The position numbers and the translations under genes were made by a program. 64,000 nt of DNA from Nymphalis io (taxonomy: Eukaryota > Arthropoda > Insecta > Lepidoptera > Nymphalidae): positions 4,914,501 through 4,978,500 of the forward strand of contig NC_065917.1 in NCBI RefSeq assembly GCF_905147045.1. The letters are read 5' to 3'. Positions 33,801 through 41,300 of the stretch are shown piece by piece; within the stretch, counting starts at the first letter, position 1, and each line of letters starts with the position of its first letter. A model generated the notes under the pieces. That model did not search any database. It saw only the letters and a program-made list of their open reading frames with translations, and was not told where the DNA came from.

Positions 33801-35559
33801 ATGTAGGCTGGCGATAAAGGAGATCAGTGCGGTCAAGATTACAGAAGCCTGTCAATGTTCCACTAGACAAAGACAAATCTTTTCTTAAAGAGAAGCTTTG
33901 TAGTTTATTCTACCATGCTAATCCAATGCGGGTTGGTGGTTACATATGTGGCAGAATTTCAACACCCCAATTTTACTGGTGGTAGAGCTTTGTGCAAGCT
34001 CGTCTGGGTAGGTACCACCCACTCATCCGATATTCTACCGCAAAACAGCAATACTTGGTATTGTTGTGTTCCGGTTTGAAGGGTGAGTGAGCCAGTGTAA
34101 TTACAGGCACAAGGGACATAACATCTTAGTTTCCAAGGTTGGTGGCGCATTGGTGATGTAAGCGATGGTTAACATTTCTTACAATGCCAATGTCTATGGC
34201 GTTGGTGACCACTTACCATCAGGTGGCCCATATGCTTCCGTCCGTCTTCCTATTCTATAAAAAAAATCCTTCCAGTGAGCAAGAGATGAATTATAAACAC
34301 TAATCATCTATTATCTAGAAGGCCTATTGAGGGGGGGGGGGGGTATATAGGACTATATCATAATTCCATCACCTTAGCTATAATTAAACTTAAAAAAATA
34401 AATGAACTAACCTTGCAAGCAATGGAAAATTCCTTTAGATCCAATTTTCCATCAGCATTTGTATCTGCGAGTGACCAGATTTGACCGAGCACCGGGGGTG
34501 GAAGTTGAGACTAGAAGAGATCAAGAAGACATTGTAAAAATTAACATCCCGTGAATGTCCCACTGTTGAGTTAAGGCTTCCTCTCTCTTGAAGAGAAGTT
34601 TTGTTGCTTATTCTAATACATTGCTTTAATATGCAGATCTGGATTAGGCCTACGCCTACGAGGCACCGGCTTTGGGGCCCCATCAGCCAAGGAACAGCCA
34701 AATATAATATAATTTTACTCGAATTGCTTCCAAATGGAGGTAGCGTTGTTTGCATTGCATACAAATTATAATTATCGTCAACACTATTGAATATGTAAAA
34801 AAACCTTACAATAAGCAAACAAAACTTTAAAAATAATGGTTTTTGTATTACTTATACAATAACCGTTAATTATATCATTCACTCAGCAAGATTATGTATT
34901 AAACTGTAATTGTCAATTGTTTTAATTGTTATGTAATCACACGGAAGTGAACACTAGAAGTGTACACTCCTGTGCCTCGGAAAGCATGAAAAGCCGTTGG
35001 TTGTGTGTCTGAACTATTTTTGGTTGTGTAATGCCATCAGATTATAAGTTACGGAATTAGTTGACTAATCTCTTTTGAGATTGGCCTCCGTGGGCGAAAT
35101 CATTCTGGAGGACTATTATTATTTTAATATTGTGACACTCTGATTCAAAAGTTCATAAGAGCTTACTAGGATAGTATATATATAACTCCACCTTTGCTTA
35201 TATGTATAAGTTGCAAATATTTGCAATAAAGATAGATAGATAAAAATCATGACTCATGAAATACAATTTTATTTCCAAATTTGTTTCTATTTAATTACTA
35301 CATTATAATGAAACATATATTCAAACACAATGGTAATAACACGGTTTGTGTTATTACCATTTATAAAAATTGTATGATTACTCTGTGATTTTAATATTTT
35401 ATGAAATCAAGACATTAATAGTTAAAAGGATATAAGTACCTGTAACATGAATCTTTTGGCCTGTTCTCCTGTCAAGGTGCCATTGATGGGTCCAAGGTTA
35501 CGGAAGTGCTCTGCGAACTTGGCATGTTCATGTGCCTGAATTACCCATGGGTCAGCCAT
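9900..35559 (-). CDS. Dap160: Intersectin / Dap160, 26 coding exons, complete (1185 aa)
   Basis: Exons in transcript order: 35440-35559, 34412-34510, 33638-33716, 32495-33271, 31730-31823, 30417-30568, 29029-29131, 28424-28553, 27742-27852, 27565-27629, 26427-26609, 25479-25590, 23923-24000, 20783-20978, 19989-20072, 18669-18778, 17768-17831, 16803-16904, 16285-16347, 15665-15797, 14878-15025, 13827-13984, 13110-13245, 11444-11533, 10503-10611, 9900-9961. All are GT-AG and keep frame (3558 nt). Domains: EH1 about 8-97 (LPPPVLGQIWSLADTNADGK), Q/P/L linker 100-358, EH2 about 378-470 (LPQQTLAQIWALADLDSDGK), coiled coil about 480-760, SH3s at about 808-866, 911-965, 1040-1098 and 1130-1183. The last SH3 ends GLFPSNYVTKLVN. 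There is no DH-PH-C2 tail, as in insect Dap160. It is a scaffold binding dynamin, Eps15 and synaptojanin at endocytic sites. Start: MADPWVIQAHEHAKF aligns with the EH1 start. Confidence 0.95.
10017..10465. repeat. Two family B copies in inverted orientation filling the last Dap160 intron
   Basis: The left copy (about 10017-10300) reads GAGCATATGGGCCACCTGGT. The right copy (about 10310-10475) is its complement and ends GGTGGCCCATATGCTCGTCC. About 135 bp of each can pair (10017-10150 with 10331-10465). The 541-nt intron 9962-10502 is almost entirely this hairpin. Confidence 0.85.
11070..11335 (-). mobile_element. SINE family D, full length
   Basis: On the - strand: tRNA-like head (GCCGGTTGGCGTGATTGGTA; GTGGGTTCGATTCCCACCC), then the family body to CTGGGATATTATTATTATT. 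Lies in the Dap160 intron between exons 24 and 25. Confidence 0.87.
11657..11985 (+). mobile_element. SINE family C, full length
   Basis: Head TTGGTCTAGTGGCTTAATGT with B box GGATTCAATTCCCAGG, body AATAAAAAGTTATTGGG, then TGGCCGCCGTGGCCGAAATC and GGTCTGGAGGACATTATTAT at the 3' end. Confidence 0.9.
12140..12640 (-). mobile_element. 3' end of a Jockey-type LINE, interrupted by another retroposon
   Basis: A T-tract (12140-12155, poly-A on the - strand) is followed by TGTTGCTGTTGGCCTAAGTG and CGACAGCGTCACCAGGCGAA. These are related to the 3' UTR of the LINE at 46985 and to 39115-39315. No ORF remains. The second part resumes after the nested insertion at 12499. Confidence 0.65.
12345..12498 (+). 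mobile_element. 5'-truncated family F retroposon with 14-bp target duplication
   Basis: Flanked by exact GGAGGACACCATGT (12331-12344 and 12499-12512) and ending in an A-tract (12490-12498). Contains TACCGCTGGTTTTTTAGTGG and CGTTTTTCCAGCGTT, shared with 24225-24325 and 29366-29575. Confidence 0.85.
12780..13015 (+). repeat. Degenerate family B copy
   Basis: Recognisable by GGTGGTAAGTGTTCACCACC, then GCACTAATACGCTGG and the end segment GCTTGCACAAAGCCCTACCA. In the Dap160 intron between exons 23 and 24. Confidence 0.65.
14120..14815. mobile_element. Family E element (about 350 bp) split by a SINE
   Basis: TATATATGTCAGAGATAATA at 14133 and ATCCGCGACATATATATG near 14795 mark inverted-looking ends. 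The same element, uninterrupted, is at 54978-55340 and shares GTCAGACGTCAAGTGTG, GACGGGTGCCTATTTTATT and CAACATATTGGACGAC. No ORF. Confidence 0.75.
14176..14489 (+). mobile_element. SINE family A with inverted 5' half (twin-priming pattern)
   Basis: 14176-14280 is the SINE 5' half in reverse orientation (A and B boxes on the - strand); 14283-14489 is the 3' half in + orientation. The whole is flanked by an exact 10-bp duplication, GGATATACGA (14166-14175 and 14490-14499). It is therefore a single insertion event into the family E element. Confidence 0.88.
15955..16190 (+). mobile_element. SINE family D
   Basis: Head partly mutated (CATTTGGTTGATACTTGCCT), B box GTGGGTTCGATTCTCACCC, body through GTTTGGGATCAGATGGCCGT to CCCGGGATATTATTA. 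Confidence 0.85.
16432..16788 (+). mobile_element. SINE family C, full length
   Basis: Head GCCTCGTTGGTCTAGTAGCT, B box GGGTTCAATTCCCAGG, end GGTCTGGAGGACATTAT. Its 3' end lies about 14 bp from the donor-side edge of Dap160 exon 18 (16803-16904). Confidence 0.9.
17030..17332 (-). mobile_element. SINE family A, full length
   Basis: Complete head to tail on the - strand. A short ACAGGTAG direct repeat just outside both ends (about 17011 and 17332) suggests the target duplication. Confidence 0.88.
17336..17530 (+). repeat. Family B copy, diverged
   Basis: GGGAAGTGGTCACCATCGCT, CATCGCCAATGCGCCACCGA and CACTGGCTCACTAAC mark it. Directly adjoins the SINE to its left. Confidence 0.75.
17768..17831 (-). 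CDS. Dap160: Dap160 exon 17: 64-nt exon inside SH3-A
   Basis: Listed separately because it is easy to miss: no long ORF covers it. Between ATCGTTAG and GTGAGGATGACG on the - strand it encodes VSEATAPRGDAEPGWRWGMA plus R. It joins in frame GDL (exon 16) to GQSGWFPESYV (exon 18). EPGW and the final GW-FPESYV match SH3-A of Dap160. The segment between them (RWGMAR) departs from the usual LAGE-type sequence. Confidence 0.8.
17935..18130 (-). pseudogene. RTE-type LINE C-terminal fragment
   Basis: The - strand frame reads RPRLGKRSEGRPVARWAGDL, VAGRGWMRTAQDRD and GEAFVQQWTAKC, matching the same C-terminal region as the element at the left edge. Truncated at both ends; in the intron between Dap160 exons 16 and 17. 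Confidence 0.75.
18424..18475 (-). repeat. Short family H fragment
   Basis: On the - strand AGAGGTTGCCTGGAAGAGAT is followed by a fragment of GGCCGCCTTTG, matching the family at 37700-37905 and 54260-54465. It lies between splice-like AG and GT, but shared repeat identity and frame argue against an exon. Confidence 0.6.
18895..19768. repeat. 35-bp minisatellite array 1 (about 24 copies)
   Basis: Tandem copies of a unit starting GAGATTCGTTATTGTAAGTG, about 24 of them from 18928 to 19768, with very low divergence. Variant units (TAAATGCG; GAGGTTCG) recur at a spacing of 175 bp, so five-unit blocks were duplicated. The left flank (about 18895-18927) contains GTGGTGACGTCACC. Located in the intron between Dap160 exons 15 and 16. 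The unit is the exact reverse complement of that at 24330-25395. Confidence 0.95.
19835..19945 (-). repeat. Family B fragment
   Basis: AGTGGCGCATTGGCGATG and GACCACTTACCATCAGGTGG identify the distal half of a - strand family B copy. Confidence 0.75.
20349..20640 (+). mobile_element. SINE family A, full length
   Basis: From GCCGAGATGGCCCAGTGGTA through B box GGGTTCAAACCC to AGCAGTGGGACATTCACGG. Confidence 0.9.
21105..23440 (-). pseudogene. CR1/Jockey-group LINE, 5'-truncated reverse transcriptase, several frameshifts
   Basis: The - strand frames 23422-22514, 22542-21952, 22091-21789 and 21675-21100 are consecutive pieces of one protein: a region before the RT (LRNPDGSLAHSLQEQADLLA; VRKTSGLDGIPAIVLKKC), RT fingers/palm (ANYRPIAITSVLCKVMERIL; RQYGFRLKRSTGDLL; SLDISKAFDRVWH; GVPQGSVLSPTLFLLHINDM) and C-terminus (RRFFTPQQL; LEALDRLQRRAVRIIGD). 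The catalytic ADD is lost to a frameshift near 22000 (CYAWW). The 5' end stops at a family D SINE. A second 3' fragment of the same family is at 57905-58590. Inactive. Confidence 0.88.
23450..23702 (+). mobile_element. SINE family D, full length
   Basis: GCCGGTTGGCGTGGTTGGTG head, B box GTGGGTTCGATTATCACTC, tail TGGATATTATTATTATA. It abuts the truncated LINE on its left. Confidence 0.9.
24225..24325 (+). mobile_element. Family F fragment running into minisatellite array 2
   Basis: AGCATGCGCAAACGATCTCG, GTTAAGACGA and TACCGCTGGTTTTTTAGTGG match 12345-12498 and 29366-29575. The usual 3' end is missing; array 2 begins where family F sequence breaks off (TTGGACAC). Confidence 0.75.
24330..25395. 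repeat. 35-bp minisatellite array 2 (about 30 copies), inverted relative to array 1
   Basis: Unit GAATCTCACGCACACATTAA plus CGCACTTACAATAAC, the reverse complement of the array 1 unit. Three unit variants (ATAACGAATC, ATAACGGATC, ATAGCGGATC) follow each other repeatedly, giving a 105-bp higher-order period in the right half. The right flank (GGTGACGTCATCACG, then GAACTCTCAGTACCGAG) is homologous, inverted, to the left flank of array 1. In the intron between Dap160 exons 12 and 13. Confidence 0.95.
25680..25885 (+). repeat. Family B copy, 3'-truncated
   Basis: Starts at an A/T-rich end (TTTTTTATAGAATAGGAAGG), runs through ATGGGCCACCTGATGGTAAG and stops after CCGGAACACAACAATATCA. Confidence 0.85.
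26160..26365 (+). repeat. Family B copy, strongly diverged
   Basis: Identified by ATAGCCAATGTGCCACG, ATGTTATGTCCCTTGTGCAT and ACTGGCTCACTCACCCTTAA next to Dap160 exon 11 (26427-26609). Confidence 0.65.
26800..26850. repeat. tRNA-like fragment
   Basis: CCGGGGTTCGAACCCAGTAC is a perfect B-box-like arm (GGTTCGAACCC). No cloverleaf could be built, so this is a decayed SINE or tRNA relic rather than a gene. Confidence 0.4.
26955..27110 (-). repeat. Degenerate family A fragment
   Basis: CTGTCCCACTGGTGGGCTAA followed by CTCCCACGATATTTTCCATC recall the 3' half of family A in reverse orientation; heavily mutated. Confidence 0.45.
27136..27545 (+). repeat. Family B copy interrupted by a retroposon
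   Basis: The family B 5' end (ATAGTATAAGTAGGCGGACG) is cut at 27152 and resumes at 27433 (GTAGGCGGACGAGCAAATGG), running on to CATCGCCAATCCGCCGCCAA. Confidence 0.8.
27153..27432 (+). mobile_element. 5'-truncated retroposon with 13-bp target duplication
   Basis: Flanked by exact GTAGGCGGACGAG (27140-27152 and 27433-27445) and ending in poly-A. Contains G and C homopolymer runs (about 27188 and 27367) and CCATCGCAGTGGTTTTAGTA; looks like a LINE 3' UTR, with no coding frame recognised. Confidence 0.85.
28800..28945 (-). repeat. Family B fragment
   Basis: TGGTGGTAGAGCTTTGTGCA to GGGTGAGTGAGCCAGTGGAA: the 5' third of a family B copy. Confidence 0.7.
29225..29365 (-). repeat. Family B fragment interrupted by a family F retroposon
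   Basis: ACATAACATCTTAGTCCCCA to CAGGTGGCCCTAACC; the sequence is cut by the insertion at 29366. Confidence 0.75.
29366..29575 (-). mobile_element. Family F retroposon with 15-bp target duplication
   Basis: Duplication AGGTGGCCCTAACCT at 29352-29366 and 29576-29590. Poly-T at the left end is the A-tail of a - strand copy. Contains a (GT)n/(G)n tract near 29418-29442 and ATACCCACTAAAAAACCAGC shared with the other F copies. Confidence 0.87.
30060..30325 (-). mobile_element. SINE family D, full length
   Basis: An (AAT)n tail at 30055-30075, body TCTGATCTCCAACAAAGCAG, B box GCGGGAATCGAACCC, head ending near GCCAACCGGCTCGTC. Confidence 0.88.
30742..30985 (-). mobile_element. SINE family C, head missing
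   Basis: GGTCCTCCAGACAGATTTCG to CTCCAGAGCCCGGGCTGCTA; the tRNA-like part is absent. Confidence 0.83.
31264..31560 (-). mobile_element. SINE family A, full length
   Basis: TGTCCCACTGCTGGGCTAAG to a mutated head (GGGCCCATCACGGC). In the intron between Dap160 exons 5 and 6. Confidence 0.88.
32018..32262 (+). mobile_element. SINE family D
   Basis: GAGCCGGTTGGCGGGGTTAA head, B box GTGGGTTCGATTCCCATCC, (ATT)n tail. Confidence 0.88.
32495..33271 (-). repeat. Dap160: QPL-repeat linker exon of Dap160 (coding repeat)
   Basis: Dap160 exon 4 (259 codons) joins EH1 to EH2. It encodes a low-complexity run of roughly 6-12-residue degenerate repeats built on QPL or QSL (NQPLVSTQPLVNTQPLMGG; GSTQPLIGGTQPLV). 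Q, P, L, S, T, N and M dominate and charged residues are nearly absent. The DNA repeats (TTGAGT-type motifs) are diverged, so this is an old expansion under selection for composition rather than a young minisatellite. Confidence 0.85.
33842..33970 (-). repeat. Degenerate family A fragment
   Basis: GAAGCCTGTCAATGTTCCAC and CCAATGCGGGTTGGTGGTTA, ending at TGTGGCAGAATTTCA where the next family B copy begins. Confidence 0.65.
33970..34260 (-). repeat. Family B, near full length
   Basis: TACTGGTGGTAGAGCTTTGT to CTTCCTATTCTATAAAAAA, giving the complete extent of the family (about 290 bp, A-tailed). Confidence 0.88.
34550..34645 (-). repeat. Degenerate family A 3' fragment
   Basis: CCGTGAATGTCCCACTGTTG and TTCCTCTCTCTTGAAGAG; decayed thereafter. 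Lies 40 bp upstream of Dap160 exon 2. Confidence 0.6.
34925..35130 (+). repeat. Degenerate family C copy
   Basis: TACACTCCTGTGCCTCGGAA, GCCGTTGG, TTGAGATTGGCCTCCGTGG and TTCTGGAGGACTATTATTA. Tail half only. Confidence 0.7.
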
Positions 35560-36272
35560 GGTTCCCTGAGTAATAATTTTAATCGATAAAATTTTATTAT
35601 TATTTTATGAAAAATATAACACATACATATCATATATTATATATATTTTTGAACTTTAGAATTATTTAAGCTATTACACGGTGATGGAAATCAAGATAAA
35701 TTTATTTGTTATAGGATTTACGTTATCTTTTTAGAAAGTTTTGAATTTTGATTTTTTTAACGAACGATATTATGTTTAATATTAAGAGATTGACAATTAT
35801 ATATTTTTTATGATATAAATATACTCACGTAATATTTAAGACTTTATATAAACAAGATACCAACGCCCCTTCACAATATAAAATGTAGTTAGAAATACTT
35901 CTACTTCTAGTTGCCTGTATTGATCCAAATCAACTGTCAAAATTTCAGTTCAGAAATCGTTGAACATAAACATAAAATTATTTCTGTATCCAGTATAGAA
36001 ATTTTACATACACTCTTAATAAACGATGAATAATTTACTTATTTATACTTTTAATTTTAACTAATAACTTCGTATTCTGAAATTAAATAATAAGACGGTT
36101 GAAAGTGACAATTGTTTAATTTCATAGTAACTATACATTTGTATTCATTTTGGAACGAAATTATTAATCTGACATTGACAATAAGCAGATGATTCCGTTT
36201 TCCGTCATCATTATTTAATAAACAACGCATTGAATAAGTATTTTTATTTTTTAATATCGCTTTATATAAAAA
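35560..36272. promoter_or_regulatory. Head-to-head intergenic region of Dap160 and CIAO2B
   Basis: 713 bp separate the two start codons on opposite strands, so both promoters must lie here, unless a non-coding first exon reaches further. Very AT-rich; no TATA box, initiator or CpG-like island could be assigned with confidence. No repeat was recognised in it, in contrast with the surrounding DNA. Confidence 0.5.
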
Positions 36273-37447
36273 ATGACAAAAACCGCCGATAACGTGAACC
36301 CACTCGTTTATGAAAAGGGTTCAGCGCGCGAAATTACGTCGACGGAGCGTGATGAGGATATTTTAGATGAAATAGACGAACGTGAAATTTTCGACTTAAT
36401 ACGTAATATAAATGATCCTGAACACCCATTGACTCTCGAGGAACTTCGTGTGGTGGAACAACAGAATATATTCATAGATAATAAAGAAAATTTAGTGCGT
36501 GTTTACTTTACACCTACGATACCGCATTGCAGCATGGCTACTCTTATTGGTAATGTTATGACTAATACATAAAACTGCAGTCTGTGAACTTGGGTTCAAA
36601 GAATTGCAATTCTTTCGAGAATTCCCAGTAGCAGCTGGTAGCAGAGAGCGTTTACACTCCCGTGACTTGCATTGCCAGTCGCTCGGTTTTGTCATCCCAT
36701 CAGACTATGACAGAGAATAGGGGGTTTACTTGCATTTGCACACACAATGGTGCATAATAATTTTCTCAATTAAATCCTATCATATTTAAACATAATTAGG
36801 TACATAACATAACTAAGGCATTGTAAGTTTTATTACACTGAACAGATTTTGATGAAAAACCAAATGACACTGTAGAATACTTGGTATAATAATTAAATTA
36901 CTTTCGTTTGTATTACCTTAAATTGTTATAATTTGGAGATTACCACAGACAGAGACAGATATAATAGTTGTGTTGGCTTAGGTAACTTACAATTAGCCAC
37001 ATTACCTAAGCAAAGGCAATTATATCGAAATCACAGACCAGTTATAGTTTTTTTAATTATTATTACATTTACATCACAAACATGTGATGGCTTTAGGTTA
37101 TGTTTGGTTTCTTAATTTATATAAAATGTTTGTTCCAATTTTAAAATTGCAAAATGAAATGGATGTTGTATATGAGAAACTTATATATAAGAAACTTGAG
37201 ACATTTATTTAATTAAATTAATTTGTAATGATGAATCTGTTTACATCTATTTCCAGGTCTGTCGATCCGTGTCCAGTTGTTACGAGCTCTGCCAAGTCGT
37301 TTCAAAGTGACAGTCGAAGTTTCAGAAGGTACACACATGTCGGAGCATGCGGTGAACAAACAGCTGGCGGACAAAGAGAGGATTGCCGCCGCTTTAGAGA
37401 ATAATAACTTAGTACAGATAATTAACCAATGCATTGCAAGTTGTTGA
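36273..37447 (+). CDS. galla-2: CIAO2B / galla-2 (MIP18 family, cytosolic Fe-S assembly), 2 exons, complete (155 aa)
   Basis: Exons 36273-36549 and 37257-37447, joined in phase 1 with GT-AG borders. The MIP18/DUF59 domain covers most of the protein: REIFDLIRNINDPEHPLTLE, VVEQQNIFI, FTPTIPHCSMATLIGLSIRV (Cys of the PHCS motif present) and the C-terminal HMSEHAVNKQLADKERIAAA. Length is close to the 163 aa of human CIAO2B. It acts with CIAO1 and MMS19 to pass 4Fe-4S clusters to DNA-metabolism enzymes. The B-type call rests on the N-terminal NPLVYEK and DEIDEREIFDLI segments; CIAO2A-like proteins differ there. The single intron holds a degenerate SINE. Confidence 0.96.
36590..36775 (+). repeat. 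Degenerate family C copy in the CIAO2B intron
   Basis: GGGTTCAAAGAATTGCAATT, CCCAGTAGCAGCTGG, TTTACACTCCCGTGAC and TTTGCACACACAATGGTGCA recall family C; the 3' end is missing. Confidence 0.6.
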
Positions 37448-37602
37448 TTATAAATTTACTTGTATGTCTGAAGGCTGAGCTAAGAGGGGAACGTTTTGAG
37501 GAGAATGTTCGAACGGGTAATTGTAATGCTGGTGGATACAAATATGATTGTGGATAATTCATTCGAAACATTTATGTTTCTTTATAAATCATGTGACCAA
37601 AA

Positions 37603-37608
37603 AATAAA
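37603..37608 (+). terminator. AATAAA polyadenylation signal of CIAO2B
   Basis: 156 nt after the stop, in CCAAAAAATAAAAGACG. Confidence 0.6.
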
Positions 37609-37699
37609 AGACGAATTATAAAATTCGATTCGTCTTTCAATTTTTGTTGTTGTTTTTGTATTTACATGTATTTGAGCAATGATTGTCGAATAAAAATCC

Positions 37700-37905
37700 A
37701 AATAAATTTTATTATTTGATCTGTACACCTCGTTACCGTTTTATTATTTTATTAATTATCTGTTTAAAACCACAGATTATCTGGAAGAGGTCATTCTCTT
37801 AGAGATAAGACCGCCTTGTAAATTAATAGTTTTTGTTCGTTTATAACTGTATGATTCGGTTACACTTGGTGTACAATATATTCTAGTATATTCTATTCTA
37901 ATCAA
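37700..37905 (+). repeat. Family H repeat
   Basis: GTACACCTCGTTACCG, TCTGGAAGAGGTCATTCTCT, AGATAAGACCGCCTTGTA and TATATTCTATTCTAAT are shared, in order, with 54260-54465. A common 3'-tail-like repeat ending in (TTCTA)n. Between the convergent CIAO2B and gelsolin genes. Confidence 0.7.
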
Positions 37906-38220
37906 CGTGAGCATAGTTGCTTTGTGGCAATGTCTTAGATGCGACTCAATCAGAGAAATCAGTCATAAATATTTTGGTGATATTTTCTGTCTCACTCTTG
38001 TATAATAAAAAAAACCCGCTGAGTTTCTTTCGCCGGTTCTTCTCAGTGCTTGGTGTTTCTTTTCCGAACCGGTAGTAGTTTCTAGTTTGACTATCAATAA
38101 GCAAGAGTAATGCTTCAATGATGAATAAAGCATTCTGATCTTTGTTTTTTTTATATACAAATTAGATTTTTTATATAACATGTTTAAAATAATAATAAAA
38201 AATTGTTTATCAAATGAATT

Positions 38221-38226
38221 TTTATT
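38221..38226 (-). terminator. AATAAA polyadenylation signal of gelsolin
   Basis: TTTATT on the + strand, 103 nt beyond the gelsolin stop codon (38329-38331). Confidence 0.55.
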
Positions 38227-38328
38227 ATAAAATTTCAATAAATATACAAATAAAAAAAGTTTTGCAAAATGTTTTGTCCTTGTCTGGCGCGAATGACTTG
38301 TGTGGAAAGAAAGGGACAGGTTACGTTT

Positions 38329-41300
38329 TTATTTGGAATTGTTGGCTTTCGTTTCATTCTTGATGTCATCATATGATGATTGATTCTGAAATTAAAAACA
38401 ATAATATAATAATAATATATAAGTAACAGCCTGTGAATGTCCCACTGCTGGGCTAAGGCGTCCTCTCCCTTTTTAGAACGTGTGAATCTTAACCGACGAT
38501 CGTGGGTTCAAACCCGGGCAAGAACCACTGAATGTTTCATGTGCTTAATTTGTGCTTATAATTCATGTCGTTCTTGACGGTGAAGGTAAACATCGATAGG
38601 AAACCTGCATGTGTCTGATTTCACTGTAATTCCGCCACATGTGCATTTCACCAACCCGCATTGGAGTAGCGCGGTGGAATACTCCAAACCTTCTTCCAGC
38701 AGTGGGACATTCACAGGCCCAGAAAGTGATAACGAAGGATGTGCGTCATAGTACAAGTACTTTACAAGTCATAGAGTTCTGAACCATGATACATACCTCC
38801 CATAAATCGTCCTCCCAGCTCGGGAACATTTTCTTGAAAGTCGAGGGCTCCTTCCCTTGTTTCAAAGTAACGACAATGGCGGAGTCAACAGTCCGCTCTA
38901 AGCCGTCATCTTGGATGTATTCCTATAAAATAATTGTCTTATAATATTAAGTATTTATTTCAAACTAAAAAATCCATACGATTGTTAGTTACAATTTTCT
39001 TAGATTAAGTTAGTTGATACAGATAATATAATAATAATTACTGGTAGTAGGTACTTTATTCACACACGGCCACCTGATCCCAAACTACCCTAAAGCCCTG
39101 AAGGGCCTACTAATATTATACACGTAAAGGTCTTGACGTCGACGGTATCCTAAGCCGAGGTTCGAACACACAAGAGGCGCCCTTAGAACACGCGTATTCT
39201 AAGCTCTTAAGAGGGCTCCCAACATCCGGCTGAGTATCTTAAAGACTCGCCCGTCGCCCGGTAACGCTGTCGAGGCCATTTGAGCCAAAAGCAACAAGTC
39301 ATTTCGAAAAAAAAACGCGAAGGTTGATCGATATTTTTTACTCTTTCGCACAAAAACTACTGAAAGGATTTAGATGAAATTTGGAATAGGGATAGCTCAT
39401 ATCCTGACTTAAAACAGTGTTTACTCCCGAAGTAATCGGAGGGGCCGAATTACGAAATAATAACTATATTATATGTATAGATGTGAACAGTGTCACATCT
39501 ATACATATAATAAATCTGTAACTCATCGCTACAGACAGCGAACGGAACGGAAGATATATGAGTAAAACTATTACTGGAGGCCATTATCAACGCAATATAA
39601 TTTAAAATAATGACCGTCAGATTTTTGTCTGTGCGTTTGTGCACGCTAATCTTAGAAACCACTTAACCGATTTGAGTGCGGGTTTTACGTAAATACTGTA
39701 TATACAAATAATATATGTGTTTTAACTATTATTTATTTAAATTAAGCTGTAATAATTAATATTTTGCACCGAGTTAGCGACATACTGTGTGTTTTAAGGA
39801 ATAAAAGCTATATAATAAAAAGGGATAGAATTATTACTTGGAATGCCAATAGATGTTGAAATTGGACAAATATATTTAATAGTTTCAAGTTTTCACTTCT
39901 ATCGCATGGGCAATGATGGAAGTGAAGGTAGGATATGATGTGAGGTGAGGTATGATATCTACCAAAACGGCCAAAAGCACTACCCCCAAATATTTCTCAA
40001 TCCCCTAAAGTTTGACGTAAGCATAAATTTATAAAACTTACAGTAATAATGTTCAATCTGGCTGTCTTCACACGTTCAGGGATGTTGGTTCCCAGCCACA
40101 CATAAAGCTCCTCGCCATTGTCGAGGACATATGCACCGTCATCAGACAGATCCTTGAAGAAAATATGATATCTGGTTAAAAACATTGAATCTCAAGATAT
40201 ACGATGAACGAATAATCAAACTCTGTAAGAACTCGAAATAATTGTGATATGTCAGAATGTGATATGCGATATTGACCGTAAAAATTATAACATTTCAAGG
40301 ATAAATGCATCAAAACAGTATATCAACGTAAAACGCTTATAAATATTTAACGGGTGAGGTACGAAGTTACGAAGCCGAGATGGTCCAGTGGTAAGAACAC
40401 GTGAATCTTAACCGATGATCGTGGGTTCAAACCTGGGCAAGCACCACTGAATTTTCATGTGCTTAATTTGTAATTATAATTCATCTCGTGGTTAACGGTG
40501 AGGGGAAACATCATGAGGAAATCTGCATGTGTCTAATTTCACTGGAATTCTGCCACATGTGTAGTCCAACAATCTGCATTGGAGCAGAGTGGTAAAATAA
40601 GCTCCATTCCTTCTCCTTAAAGAGGGAGAGGAGGCCTTAGCCCAGCAAGTTGGACATATCTCTAGTAACAGCCTGTTACTAGAGATATAAAGTAACTTAT
40701 AGAATTGTTGTTTTTTTTTATCATCAAATTATCACAAGGCTAGTCAAGTTTCCAAATGAGAAATTAATAAGACAATACGGCCTTTTCTTACCGCCTGCGT
40801 GAATTCTGGTGGTAGCTCTTCAAACTTGATCTTCCCAGAGGCGGTGACGGTGACGGCGGTGAGCGTGGGCGGTGTGGTGACACGTCGGTTTACGTTGAGC
40901 TTCCAGCGAGTGGAATCCTCTTTTTCATCAGGGGCACCACCTACCATATGGAATAATTTGAATCGCCGTTTTCCATTAGCCATGATGAGCCAGTAGTAAG
41001 CGTTTTTTGAAGTTGCATTTATTTTCTAATTTTAATAATCTATATATGTATTATTTATTGTGAATATATAATGACGAGCATATGGGCCACCTGATGGTAA
41101 GTGGTCACCAACGCCCATAGACATTGGCATTGTAAGAAATGTTAACCATCACTTACATCGCCAATGCGTCACCAACCTTGGGAACTTAGATGTTATGTCC
41201 CTTGAGCCTGTAATTACAATGGCTCGCTCACCCTTCAAATCGAAACACAACAATACCAAGTATAGTAAAAACAGCAGTTTTACGGTAGAATATCTGATTA

